A stretch of 64,000 nucleotides of DNA from Lasiosphaeria ovina (lineage: Eukaryota > Ascomycota > Sordariomycetes > Sordariales > Lasiosphaeriaceae), in the NCBI GenBank assembly GCA_033439765.1, contig JAULSN010000004.1, positions 3,110,001-3,174,000 on the forward strand. Reading direction: 5' to 3'. Position numbers and translations under genes: made by a program. This document shows positions 47,401 through 58,790 of this stretch, in pieces. Below the pieces are notes generated by a model. It saw only the letters and a list, made by a program, of their open reading frames with translations. It ran no database searches and was not told where the DNA came from. Position 1 is the first letter of the stretch. Every line of letters begins with the position of its first letter.

Positions 47401-48677
47401 GGCCATCGCCAACAGCGCCGACAGGTCGCATGTTGCGCAAGGATCCAGAAGTGCTCGCGGCCACCCTCAAGGAATCCGGCGCCGAGCCGAATGGTGCAAT
47501 TGCGCTGTACTCGGTCTTGATGGTCTTGGCCCTCTTTTTCTGGGGACCCTCGTCACCGTCTGTGGCTTCCTCGGCGGCAGAGGTGTTGCCGGTCTCGAGG
47601 GGCTTCTTGCGCGGTCGGCCCCTTGGACGCCCAGTCGGAGCCCTACTACGAGACGCTCTCGAAGTGGGCCGTGAAGGCCGAGGCTTTTCTGGCACGGGTT
47701 CCATGGGCGGCTGGGGGCCCGAAGAGGATGGCGCGTTATCGCCAAGGAATGGTCTTGGAGAATTGTACCGAGGTGTCGGGCCCATGTTCGCATGCGGCAT
47801 GACGGACTGCGGCATGCTGGCGGCCGGCGGGATGCTACCAGGCCGATTCAGCTGAGGCGGAGCGCTCTCGGTCCTCGTATCCATGTACCTATTGTCGGAC
47901 ATTGAGTGGTTGAAGTTGCTCATCTGAGCAGGGGGAAGGGCTGGCGAGGGCATCGATGCCACATTTGCCGAATGGCCCAGCATTGGGTTGGACTGGATGA
48001 ATGAGTTCCATTCGGAAGCAGTGTCGGTCGGGGTCCCAGCCTTCACATGGTTTGTCTGGTCGAGGCCGGAAAATTCGGCGCGCTGCTGCATTTGCTGCGT
48101 CTTTGCAACCGAGGTCATCTTCAGGCGCACTTCCAGGGTTTCGCGGCTGCCATTGCTCATGATAGTCAGAACACTCCTAGTCACGCGGCCCGTCACGAGC
48201 TGTTGCTGTGCTTGTTGTTGCTGCTGCTGGTCACTGTCCTGGTTCATACACCACGAGAGCATGCCCTGCCCAACCAGGGGCATGTTAGGCTCAGAGTAGT
48301 CGTAGGCATAAACGCTGTAGTCGGTGTCTTGCTGGTTCACGATCTCGGGACTGCATTGTGCCACGGCCTGCAGGCATGTGCGGAGGTCTACCACGCCGAT
48401 CGTGTTCCTGTCGTCGAGGGGTGCGGTCTGGATGTGCAGGATCTGGGGCCACCGGGCAAGGCAGTGAATCTGGCCTTCTCGGTCAAAAGTATAATGTACT
48501 TTCACTGCAGGTTGCCAAGTTTACGTTAGACGTCGCGACCACAGATTGAAACACTTCGCAAAGGCCACACTTACATCCCATAGGCCTAACATGCAGGCCC
48601 GATTCGTCGCCTCCAGCGGACTGGCCGGCCGGAGGCTGCGGCGGCGCGGACCAGGAGGAATTGGTCGGAGTCGCCAT
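44462..48677 (-). CDS. Ams2/Spt21-type GATA zinc-finger protein
   Basis: Minus-strand exons are 48575-48677, 45817-48504 and 44462-45759, giving 1362 aa. The N-terminal region (RPMGLKVHYTFDREGQIHCL, ARWPQILHIQTAPLDD) matches the Ams2/Spt21 N-terminal domain of proteins that control histone gene expression and silencing in yeasts. An AT-hook (TGRPRGRPRKK) lies at about 325-335. A GATA-like finger has CNNC at about residue 856 and CNPCGIWL at about 928, with a loop of about 70 residues where classical GATA fingers have 17-18. Intron 2 (57 bases, GTAAGC, TCTAAC branch, TAG) splits the CNPC knuckle and keeps the frame if retained. Intron 1 is 70 bases with a TCTAAC branch. Poly-Gln and Pro/Gln-rich stretches and a long C-terminal region fill the rest. 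By analogy it may act as an S-phase histone gene regulator. Confidence 0.85.
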
Positions 48678-50620
48678 GGCCGTGTCACGTCGGCAGCTTC
48701 GTGCTGCTCCTCCAGAAGGTCACTCAACTCAAGCGATTGACTGCGGCGACGAGGTGAGGACGGCGGCGGCGTGACGATAACGATATCGTGTAATTGGAGG
48801 GATGGTGGGTTGGAGGTTGAGCTGGGGTGGGCGAATTGAAAGAGGCTGGCAGTCAGTGCAGTGAGTGGCACGCACACGCCTGGTTTCATTGCTTGCTCAG
48901 GAGCGCGTCCGGGCTGGCTAGTCGCGTCGGTGGGTCAACTGGGAAAACGGGGCCTGCGGCAGCCGAGATCTCCACATTCATTGCTCGCGCGTACAGTACC
49001 GCGACGGATGGAAAAAGACGCAAAAATAGCGGGGTAGATAAAACACACACGGTCGATACCGGACTCCTCTTTTACGCGCGCAGACAATGCTTCTGTAATC
49101 CTGCACGCTCATGCAGACGAGAGGAAGCTCGTGCAGAGTCGACGGTTGAGCTCTTTGTCGGTTTCTCTCGTGCATCCATGTGTGGGGACGGTTGGCGTTC
49201 AATTCAGGTGGAAGAAGGCGCCCCAAACATGGGGGGATGACGCGAAGTGGGGAAATGCGTGCCAAAGACCACAGTGCTTCCCTAAACACGCCTTCGCAGT
49301 CGACGCGCGCACGGAGCAACTGCCAGGGCGCTCTGCGCCAGGGCCCCACTGCAGCTGGGCACTGGCACTGGCCTGGACTCGGTGGAGGCGGGCTTGTGAC
49401 AGTAGGTGAGCACGGGCCGGCAGCCTGGGAGGGGAAGGCGACGGGGAGAAGGCGGTTGCGCGTTCGTGCCGCAGCCCAGTCCAGCCCAGCCCATCAGCTT
49501 TCGGACTTTAGTGCATGCAAGTGACAACTCCGGGCATGCCAGGCACACACCGGAAGCAATGAAGAATAAGAAGCAAGATTCGCAGGCGTTTGCAAGTTTT
49601 GGGATGCCGGGGTCCTATTTATACTCTCCGCACAACGGTCTCCGCCTTCTTCGGCAACCCTCCCGCGATCCACGAGCCACAAGCCCACCAGGCAACCGTG
49701 CATCTCTCCTCTCCGCTCTCCCCACTCTTCAACTGCAACCACTTTATGCCCGTGAGACGGAGTTTCGCGTGCCCCTATCCCCCCGTCCTCAATTGGGTAA
49801 AATAAAAACAAAAGGCTCCGTCCGTTGGAGTAGCGACCAGCTTTGGGCCCAAAAACCCCGCCGAGGCTTTTCAACGCTCTGCGCGTCGCCTTGCACGACA
49901 AACAGAAAACGACTTTGACAGATTGCGCAATAAAAGAAAAAAAATAAAAGAATTTATCCAGGAAGTATCGATTGCATTTTATGGGGTGTGCAAACAGTCT
50001 TTCAAAAACATTTTTCAACTCGTCGCACAGGCTGCATGCACTTTTGTTCAGTGATCCCGACTTTTGTCTCGCGCGGATTGATCGGAAAAAGGGGGGTTTA
50101 GTGCTAAGATCTCGACCAAAACCAGTGCGCAAATTTCGCCGTCGCCTAGCGAACGCAGACAGCGGCATCCACCGGCCACTAAATTTTTTTTTAATCCCTC
50201 TCTTCCACTCTTTGGCTTAGGGTGCTGCTCTCGCCGGGCTGAGACGAACGTGAATATTCGTACGTGTCGAATGCCGACAAGGTAGTCCCCGTCTCGCCTT
50301 GCTCACCGCTTATCAACTCCCCGAGACTCGAGGAAGAAGAGTCGTTGCACAGAGAAAAGGCGCTCGACATGTATTCCAACAGGGGGTATGCCATGACATT
50401 ATTAAACGATTTATCTAACTACCCAAATGTAGGTCCCGATCTAGCCAAGGTATTTCCCTCCAACCAAAAGATTAAAGACTCAAAAAAAGAGAGACGAAAA
50501 CACCCATTGACCAAAGAAACTGTCTTGTGAGAAAAGGGGGAGGGAAGAGCAAAGGTAAGTAGGTAGGTAGGTCATCACGGTTTAGATGATGCTCTCGCCG
50601 TGTGCCTTGTCTCGTCCTCC
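48678..50620. other. Intergenic upstream of the GATA gene, no gene recognised
   Basis: These 1.9 kb hold the GATA-gene promoter and the 3' flank of the oxidoreductase. A 224-codon minus-strand frame at 49494-50168 has no recognisable motif. A GTAGGTAGGTAGG tract lies at about 50559-50573. Confidence 0.55.
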
Positions 50621-51712
50621 CTACCAGCTCTTCTGCAACAAAGTCTTCTCGCCCTTGACGATGCCGTCGTACTTGTCGATGCCGAGCGTCTTGGACTTGA
50701 AGTAGACGATGATCCAGCCCCACAGGCGCATGTTGCCTATCTGGCCGGTCCCCTTCTTCTTCCCCAAGCTCCATCCGCTGCCGATCTTGGGGTTGGGCTT
50801 GTACTCGCCGGCCGGGTTCCCGGCGGACTCCCCAAGCACGTGCGCCTCGATCAGCTTGACGACGTGCACGGCCTGCGCGTCGGCGTGCTGCCCCGACGGC
50901 TCCTCGATGTTGCCGGCGTCGCCCACCACGAACACATTATCGTAGCCCTCGGCGCGCAGCAGCGGCGTCTGCTTGATCAGCCCGCGCGCGTCGAGCAGCT
51001 CGGCGGGCACGAACGCCGTGTTGGGCGTGATGCCGTACGTGGGCAGGAGCAGGTCCGTCTTGAGGGACGTCTTGCTGGCGGTGCCCACTGTCGTCAACTG
51101 GAGCGTCGTCTGCTCCTTGCCTCCGCTCCCCTCGGTGACGGCGCTGACCTTGGAGTTGACGATGACCTTGACGCCGAGCTTCTCGAGCTCGCGCTTTACC
51201 GTCTCGCGCACGTCCTGCTTGTATTTGCTCGCCAGCGGCAGCTCGCCGTCGGCCACTAGTGTGATGTCCTTGGTGCCCGCCGAAGCGTACTCCTGCCCCA
51301 GCTCGCCGGCGATCTCGATCCCCGTGGCCCCCGCGCCTGCCACTACAATCGACTTGGCCGCCTTGATCCGCTCGCTCCACGCCAGCAGGGACTGCTTGGT
51401 CTCCTCGGTCGTCGAGAGGTTCTTGAGCGGCATGCCCTCCTTGAAGGCGCTGCCCGTGGCGATGACTCTGTTTTGGGTGGCTTGTCAGTGATGCGTTGTT
51501 GTTGTTGATGTTGCTGTGTGTGTTTGTTGAGTCTGTTGTCCGGTGACTTTTGAGTCTACCACGGGAGAAGAGAAAGAGAGAGAGAAAGAGAGAGAGAGGA
51601 GAGAGAGAGAAAGAGAGAGAGAAAAAGAGAGAGAGAGCGAGAGAGAGAGAGAAAAAGAGAGAGAGCGAGAGAGAGCGAGAGAGAGAGCGAGAGAGAGAGC
51701 GAGAGAGAGAGC

Positions 51713-51745
<33 letters not shown>

Positions 51746-52121
51746 CGAGAGAGAGAGGGAAAGTATTGTACAAAACTTACATGTCGTCGTAGTTGATCTG
51801 CCTTACGCCGCCGTTGTTCTCGCGGACCGTGACAGAGTTGCTGCCGGGATCCAGCTGCTCGGCCTTGCCGACGACAAACTCGAACTGGCCGGCCGGGTAG
51901 TGGGCAAAAGCCGGGGCGATGGGGATGAAAATCTCGCTCTCGGGGATCATATCTGGGAGGATGGCGCGGACCGATGGTATGTTTGCGAAAAAGTGCGTGT
52001 TGGGAGACACGAGGATGACCTTGAGGCCCCCGACGACCTTGGCCGCGAGGTGCTTGAGCAGGTAGTGGGCGATCGGGGTGCCGGCAAGGCCCGCCCCTAG
52101 GACGACAATTACCCGTGTCAT
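50621..52121 (-). CDS. AIF/AMID-like FAD-dependent pyridine nucleotide oxidoreductase
   Basis: Two-dinucleotide-fold flavoprotein of the AIF/AIFM2/NDH-2-like group. Minus-strand exons are 51781-52121 and 50621-51467, giving 395 aa. The 313-base intron (GTAAGT..AACAG) is mostly a GA/TC repeat. The FAD fold starts at once with VIVVLGAGLAGTPIAHYLLK. YDDIVIATGSAFKEG spans the splice. The NAD(P)H fold is KSIVVAGAGATGIEIAGELG (about residues 155-170). The second FAD motif is GYDNVFVVGDAGNIEEPSGQ. No N-terminal targeting peptide is visible. The C-terminal GWIIVYFKSKTLGIDKY may contact membrane. It could be an NADH-quinone reductase or an AIF-like protein. The substrate is not decided by sequence. 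Confidence 0.9.
51563..51763. repeat. Long GA-rich simple repeat within an intron
   Basis: About 200 bases of almost pure purine on plus (GAGAGA with scattered GAGC), so a (TC)n tract in the pre-mRNA of the FAD oxidoreductase. It makes up about two thirds of the intron. The frames that run through it give RE/RS-type noise proteins. Confidence 0.9.
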
Positions 52122-53007
52122 TGTGGCGGACTGAGTGTGTGAGTGACTGCCGGCTGTGTTACTTGGTGATCGACACTCTGGTACCTAGTTGGTCGGTGAG
52201 GTCTGCTGAGGGAAGAGAGACTAAGACTGCGGGATCACTTGATTTGTTGGAAAAGCGTCAAAGTGCACGAACGAGGTCGTGGGGGGGGGAAGATCAGGTT
52301 GATATAGTGCTTCCAATCCCGCCAGACCCAGGCAACGAGGATTTGCACGGCATATATAGGTACCGGTAGCTATTTACATCCGCAACTGGCGGCAGCCTCC
52401 CAGGGTTCTCCCGAATGACGTGCTGCTGGAACATGCTGGAGAGGAGCCATCATTATAAATCTCGAGGCGCAGAAATGCCCCCGGGCCAATGAGCTTTCCT
52501 GAAACTTGGGACTTGTGTGGAATATTTATTGGCTGATTGTTGACGAGCCCCTAAGTGACACCGGTAACCGTGAAATCGAGAATGTGGAGGGCCCTTAGCG
52601 TGTGCGGCACACCCAGTCATTTGGCTCGCGCGCGCGGGATTGCGGAGGTACCGCGCGGGAGCCGGAAACGGAATGGCGAGACGCAGGCTTTTCTTGGTCC
52701 ACAGCCCATAACCCTGACAAACCCTGACGCAAGTGTGCCGTTGAGAGCGGCAAGTTTATCTCATTTAACGTTTTCCCATTCAATCTTCCGTATCGCAATA
52801 CCTTCCACTAATAAGCTGAATAACTTGAGCTTATAAACCCGCCCTAGAGATGACAGATAGATTCAACACCACAGCCTCGCGAAAAGAACAGAAAAGAAAA
52901 GAAACAAAACACCCAGAAAAGGAATATAATGTGTATGTACAGTACAGCGCAGACCCTAAAACCAGTGGCTGACACTGTCGCGCCCAACCTCGACCCCTTC
53001 GCAATGA
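52122..53007. other. Intergenic between oxidoreductase start and PEBP-like 3' end
   Basis: The 886 bases hold the oxidoreductase promoter and 3' flank. A G9 run lies at about 52280-52288. No gene was recognised. Confidence 0.6.
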
Positions 53008-53879
53008 TCAAAGCCCAAACATGACGGCGCCAACAACCACAATCCCCAAGGCGGCGCAGCTCGATCTCAGGTCTGCGGCCGCCGCCGTGGGCAGCGCCGT
53101 GCCGCTGGTGCTGGTGCCAGTACCGGGCAGGAAGGCCGCCGTGCCGGTAGCCGCGCCACTGGTGGTAGTAGTCGCAGCAGTCGTGTTGGTGACGGCGGCC
53201 TGGACGGGGCCCGGGTTGGTGACGTTGTAAAAGTTGCCCGCCACGACCTTGCCGGCCAGGCTCGCCTGCGCCAGCACCGTGCCCGCGTTGAACCCGACCC
53301 GGCTGGCGTTGACCGCCGTGCTCAGCGTCTGCAGGCCCTGCGCCGTGATGCTGCTGGTGTCGACCAGGATCTGCGTGTACCGGTGGCTCAGCGGGATCCG
53401 AGCCGGCGGGCTGGGCCCAAAGTACGGCGCGATGGCTGCTGTGTTGCCCTTGTTCTCCAGCAGGAAGGCCTGGATGGTGCCCCGCGTGGTGTTGAGCGTT
53501 GTGGCCGCTGTCGCCGGAGTTAGGCCGGTCTGGATCCAGTGGGCCAGCGTGTTTGTTGCCGGCGGCGTGTTCGTCGGGATGTCCAAGTCGATCATGAGCA
53601 CGGCGTATGATGATCCCAGCAGTCGCGTGGTTGTGCCTATTAGCGGCTGGTTTGCGGTTGCTGGGCTATCTGTTAGATATTTGGCACCAGTATGTGGATT
53701 CCCTGCACTGGTCACTTTTACCCACCTTCTTTGCTGATGACTGCGCCGTTCAGCGCCGTGATCCCGTTGTAGTCCACGATGAGATCCGTAGTCGACCCGG
53801 GCTGGAAGCCGTCCGGAGTCCTCGCCATTGAAACAGCCGCTGCCGCCACCAGGGCGACTAAGGATTTCGGGAGCGTCAT
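53008..53879 (-). CDS. Secreted GPI-anchored PEBP-like protein
   Basis: Minus-strand exons are 53726-53879 and 53008-53669, giving 271 aa. The 56-base intron has GTGGGT and ends CTAACAG. A signal peptide (MTLPKSLVALVAAAAVSMA) begins the protein. The middle is a phosphatidylethanolamine-binding-protein fold: YAVLMIDLDIPTNTPPATNT with LAHWIQTG (first conserved region) and PYFGPSPPARIPLSHRYTQI (second, with the typical HRY). After it comes a Thr/Ala/Ser-rich stretch and a hydrophobic tail, LGIVVVGAVMFGL, behind a Ser-Ser or small-residue site. This is the pattern of a GPI anchor signal. It probably sits on the cell wall or membrane. Ligand and role are unknown. It is not related by descent to nearby genes. 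Confidence 0.85.
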
Positions 53880-55117
53880 TATGATCGTAAGTAGAGAAGG
53901 ACGATTAATAAATACGTTGCGAGAGAACAGTACGCCCAAGTAAAGGACGAAGCGAGAACTAATAAGAAGGATCAAATAAAACAAAATAAATATATTTCTG
54001 AACGATGACTCTGCCAGGGGAGTTCCGCCAGGGAGTTCCGCCCGAGGAATTACGGCGCGACGTTTATGGAGGAGAAAAGAAAAGAAAAGAAAAATACTTT
54101 GTTCTCCAGAGACGCAGACCACCCTCCCAAAAAGAAGAGGAGATCGAACACCTTAAGCCTCAGTCGCTCGCTGTTGGTGCATGTAGATTTCTCTTGGCCA
54201 TGCCGCGATGACGACGAGATGAAACGAGCCGATCCGCGGCTCGCCTCACGGCCAAGGCATAAAGCATTGACGGCCATGTCACTGTTTACCCCCCCCCCCC
54301 TTCTACCTACCTACCCGGCCTTGCGTGTGCACTTGCCTTGTATATGGAGTGAAATCTGGGAGGCGGAATGGACAAGTGAGAGAAACGAGGATCGAGCCAT
54401 AACTAAGTATCGGCAGCTGCCCCGGGTGGTGGCTTCGCTGCGAATAGCATCCACTTCCCCGATTGAGTGGGCAAGCTGCTGCCGCTGTGGCGAGCAGGCC
54501 CGCTTCCACTGTCCGAGTTGTTGAAGACCAGGGGTTGGCTTGTTCCAGCAGACCCCATTCTGGTCAACACTTTGCGCCATGGACATTGCGCGTCACTTCC
54601 AGTCAGAAACTTGCATCCATCGCCGCTCGATTCCAAAGCGACGAGTCACAATATTTTTTTTCTACAATCAGACAAAAGAGAAGGCTTTTTGGCGGTTGAG
54701 AATGGACATTTCTTGGCTGCTTTTAGCGCATAATGCACCCCAGAAACCAGAACGGAAACCCCACTATTATTTTCCTCCCGAAACCCCGAGACGGGGGTCG
54801 CGTAGTCGCGGATCTGTGGGGACCAGACGATGACGACGACGACGCCTTCACCAAACACCCCCCCCCCCCCCCCCCCTGGCTTCCAGAATCTACATACAAT
54901 TCTCTTACAAGCCCTACAATGGCGAGCTCGACTCGGAGAATTAATCGCCCGCTGCTGCTGCGAAACCTGGATTTCACCTGGGCCTCGGGTTTCCGAATCT
55001 CTGGGCTCTCTTCCTCTGATGAATGTACTTGTACCACGGACCCTCAGCACGAAACTCATCGCTGATATGGGATAAAAAGTGGGAAACCCACCAAGTGGAT
55101 CGCCAAAGTCGCTTCCT
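53880..55117. other. Intergenic with two poly-C tracts
   Basis: These 1.24 kb hold the PEBP-like promoter and the 3' flank of the unknown gene. C12 lies at 54289-54300, next to CTACCTACCTACC, and C19 at 54858-54876. Overlapping frames here are not convincing as genes. Confidence 0.6.
54858..54876. repeat. C19 homopolymer
   Basis: Nineteen C on the plus strand, the longest homopolymer in the window, intergenic. Confidence 0.85.
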
Positions 55118-56130
55118 TCAATGGCCGCTCGGCGCCGTTCGGCCATCCCTATTCCGGCCAAACATGCCCCAAAACCTCCTCTCCTTGACCTCGGTCGTGT
55201 ACGGCTTCAGCGGGTACATGGGCGCGACGTTGTACTCGTCCGAGCTGGAGTCCGCCGCGGGGTACCTCCTCCGCAGCTTCCTCTCCGGGATCTCCCCCAG
55301 CTTGGTGCTGTCGGTAGAGATGGATATGAATGATATCCGGTTGGGCAATGGCGGTGCAGTTTCTGGCGGCGCTGGTGGTGGTGCTCGTTTCTCGCCGCTG
55401 CCAGTGCGCCGGTGAGACGTCTTGGCGGCTGGCCTGGACTTCTCTGCCGGTGGGTTCTTTGCTCTGGATTCCGGTTTCGGTTTGCCTACTGCCTTCCCAT
55501 CTTTGCTCGACGACGACGACGACGCCTTCTTCGGGGTGCTCTCGGGCGATGCGGTCTTGCTTTTCCTCGGAGCCTCGTCTGGGCTCGAGCTTGAGTGGCG
55601 CTTATGCCGAGAAGAGGCAGACGGTGAAGAAGATGTCTTGGAAGAGGATGTTACGACCGATGACCGAGATGGGCTGTCCAGGCGGCGGGACAAGCGGTCG
55701 ATCGCCTTGATAGCGTCGACTCTGGACGAGTTTGACAGTGACATGAGCGACTGGTAGTCCAAGTCCAGGCCTTGCTTCGTGCTGGAGAACCGGAGCAGGT
55801 TGGCAATTGCTGCCCGTAGCTTCTTCAAGATGCGGCCAAGAGCCGAGACGGCGGGTGCTTCAGCTACATTGTTAGCACCAAGAGCTGCTGATAGTGTCAA
55901 TGGCATGGCCTACCATCGCCCTTACTGAGCCGACTGCCCGACCTGGACAGCCTCGTCGAGTACGCGCGTTCAACCAAGGCCCGGTCTGACTTCAGAGACT
56001 TGCGCAGGTGGGCTCGACGATCCTCGGCCTCTATCAGTTGATTCCCGCCCTTGCGCTTGAAGGCTTTCAAGAGCGAGAGGCAGTTTGAATATGTTTCCAG
56101 CAATGCGGCAACACTGTCCCCGAAGCCCAT
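55118..56130 (-). CDS. Conserved-looking protein of unknown function
   Basis: Minus-strand exons are 55914-56130 and 55118-55863, giving 320 aa. The 50-base intron has GTAGGC, a GTGCTAACAA branch and TAG, phase 1. The N-terminus (MGFGDSVAALLETYSNCLSL, LLKAFKRKG) is helical and amphipathic, and may form a coiled coil through SLKSDRALVERAYS. A second helical part, VSALGRILKKLRAAIANLLR, lies after the splice. The middle is Ser/Lys-rich and probably disordered, with several SSSSS runs and a proline stretch. The C-terminus has a compact motif EVKERRFWGMFGRNRDG. I do not recognise the family. Good splice signals and protein-like helices on both sides of the intron support a real gene. Confidence 0.7.
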
Positions 56131-56919
56131 CTTTCATAACGATTCAGTTCGTATATGCTGGAGGCTGGCATAACCCTCTGGCAACGTATTTTCTATCTGC
56201 AAGATGATATGATACCATTCACGGCCAGTGCGGCAGCGTAACACTGATAAGCAACTCAGAGAGAGTCGAGTCTCTCAGCTGAGAGCGGAGAGCGGAGTGC
56301 GGAGAATGCGGGGGTGCATACCGACTGCGGCGCTGGCATTTGCGCAGAGTTAGTGGCTCTGTAACCGCCGCACCTGTGCTGCGAGCCAGAATCGCGAAAC
56401 AATTGGGGAACCAATCCTGTCTCAGTGGCGAACTCTGTCCACGTCTAGACTCTGCGCATGGAAATCCACGTGCAAAAGTGGCTGAACCTCGAAAGCTTTC
56501 ATCTCTAGTGTAGGTTCAGGCTAGGTGCAACTTGAATCGTTGGTTGAGCGATAGAAAGAAGGGCTTCTGGGAGAACGACATAAGATCAATGGATAGGTAG
56601 GTAGGTATCATTACTGCTCCGAAGTGTAATTCGTGGATAATAATAAAGAGTTCCTTCCAGGTTGACTTGGGCGCAACTTCTGTGTAATAAGTTGTCTCTG
56701 TGAGTACTGTCAGCTGTTGCCAGCTGGCCAGCCTGTTGCGCACCCCACATCCACTCGAGGCAGGCAGCACTGGCCAGTGGCCACTGCCCCGCGATCGACC
56801 AGGGTGCTAGGCCTCAATGCCAGCGGGCGAATTGGCTCTGCCTCTGCCTGGATTCATCGCGACAATCACTCAAACGACGAGCAACAGTCCCCGACGTCGG
56901 ACTCGACTGAGACGTCAAG
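56131..56919. promoter_or_regulatory. Divergent region between unknown gene and ecm14
   Basis: The 789 bases between two start codons have an AGGTAGGTAGGTA tract at about 56597-56609. No gene or clear control element was seen. Confidence 0.45.
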
Positions 56920-58790
56920 ATGCAATTGCCATCACGAAACTCGGTTGCCATCTGCGCCGCCGTCCTCTCCGTTTTTGCCATCTCGACCACCAAAGCTGCC
57001 GGAATCCGACCGTCGCGCCATGACGCACTCGCGGACGGAGGTAGCCCACACCGTCACGCCCGAGATGGTCCGGCCTTCCCGTTCTGGAGATGGATACGCG
57101 AGAGCGCCGCCGAGGCCGCCTTCGGACGGGCGAAGGAAGATACAAAGCCCAGCGGGGCGCTGCGGTCCCGATACCACAGCGACGTTGTGATCCGGTTCAA
57201 TGTCACAAACTCCGAGGAAGAAGGCGCCCTCTCCAATGCTGCCCAGCAGATGCTGCTGGACGTGTGGTCGTTCACGCCAGATTTTGTCGATATCAGGTTG
57301 CACAAGGATGATGTGTCGTCGCTGCTCACACTGCTGCCGGCTTCCCTGCAGCCGTCTGTGTTGATCCCAGACGTAGCCGCCGCCGTCTGGGCGACGTATC
57401 CGTCAAGTTCCAGGACCAAAATTCGTTTCGATGCAAGCGTCACCAACCCGGCCGAGTTGCGCACCTCTGTTGAAGGCATGGGGAATGTGTTTTTCAGCGA
57501 CTATCAACCTCTGTCGGTATGCTTTATGTCTCCCTGTCCTCTGTGAATTTCGATAGGCGGTGCTGCGTCAGATCCTGGACCTTTGCGAGAGCCAAACAAA
57601 TGCGCGCACATGTTGGCCGCCCATCGCGGTGATCTATATTCGGCGGACTAATACTAGCTAGGTCATCACAAACTGGATGCGGCTGATTGAAGCCATGTTC
57701 CCTTCATTCACCGAAATGATATCGATCGGAAAATCATACGAAGGCCGAGACATATACGCCATGCGCGTCGGTCACTACAAAGGCCGTGATTATGGGGACC
57801 TGCCCCGAAAGACGATACTCGTGACTGGTGGTCTTCATGGCCGGGAATGGATTTCCACAAGCACAGTGAACTACCTTCTCTGGTCCATCGTTACGACGTT
57901 CGAAAAAGAGCCAATGGTCACGAAGCTACTCGAGCACTTCGATATCGTTTTCGTCCCCGTGCTCAATCCCGACGGGTACGATTACACCTGGCAGGCGGAC
58001 CGGTTGTGGCGCAAGTCGAGACAACAAACGAAAATGCGGTTTTGCCGCGGCCTCGACCTCGATCACGCTTTCGGATACGAATGGGAGTCAACCAATCATC
58101 AGACCGATCCGTGTTCCGAAAGCTACGGCGGTGATCAGCCATTCCAAGCAGTGGAGGCTTCGGAACTAGCCAAATGGGCCAAGAACGAAACACAATACAA
58201 CGTCGTGTTTTCCGGCTTTCTCGATCTGCATTCGTACTCGCAGCAGATCTTGTTCCCCTACTCGTACTCCTGCGCTGTTGATCCGCCTAACCGCGAGAAT
58301 CTTGAGGAGCTTGCGGTCGGCCTGGCAAAGTCCATTCGACTCTCCCGTGGGGAACCCTACAGCGTTACGTCGGCATGCGAGGGTGCGGTTGCTCATGCAT
58401 ACGGTGCAACCAACTCTTTGCCCCGCGTTGAATCTGGTGGCGGGTCAGCTATTGACTGGTTTTACCGTATGTCACCCCGAGACGAGATGGAAGAACACAT
58501 TTCCTCTGCCTTATATAGGCTACAACCAAGACATCGAGGCTAACTAACATTGGGATTTTACAGACGAGGTCAAGGCCCGATACAGTTACCAAATCAAGCT
58601 TCGAGACACTGGGAGCTATGGTTTCTTGCTCCCAAGCGAGTACATCGTCCCGACTGGGAAAGAAACGCTCAACGCCCTGAAGTACTTTGGCGATTACTTG
58701 CTCGGAAATAATGGCATCGAGAAGTTCCCAATCCAGAAGGAGTCCGACCAGGACGATGTGTGGAGGGATCTGAAGCGGCGAAAGCGGTAA
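56920..58790 (+). CDS. ecm14: Ecm14, M14-family pseudo-carboxypeptidase
   Basis: Metallocarboxypeptidase-fold protein of the secretory pathway/cell wall. Exons are 56920-57516, 57662-58466 and 58564-58790, giving 542 aa. A signal peptide of about 26 residues ([18 protein letters not shown]) is followed by a prodomain-like region and the M14 fold. Zinc ligands are present: H258 and E261 in GGLHGREW, and H389 in [10 protein letters not shown]. The position of the catalytic Glu carries Lys (K479 in [16 protein letters not shown], where active enzymes have ELRDTG). Loss of this Glu is a known mark of Ecm14, which is thought to be inactive. Introns have CTAAT and CTAAC branches. The protein is likely exported and bears N-glycosylation sites such as NVT and NET. 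Its biological role is not settled. Confidence 0.92.

Noticed and set aside
49494..50168. 224-codon minus-strand frame
   Set aside because: No family motif, and the reading reaches through AT-rich UTR-like DNA.
50937..51773. 278-codon minus-strand frame with LSLALSLSLSRSLSRS start
   Set aside because: Translation of the GA/TC simple repeat and the wrong frame of the oxidoreductase exon.
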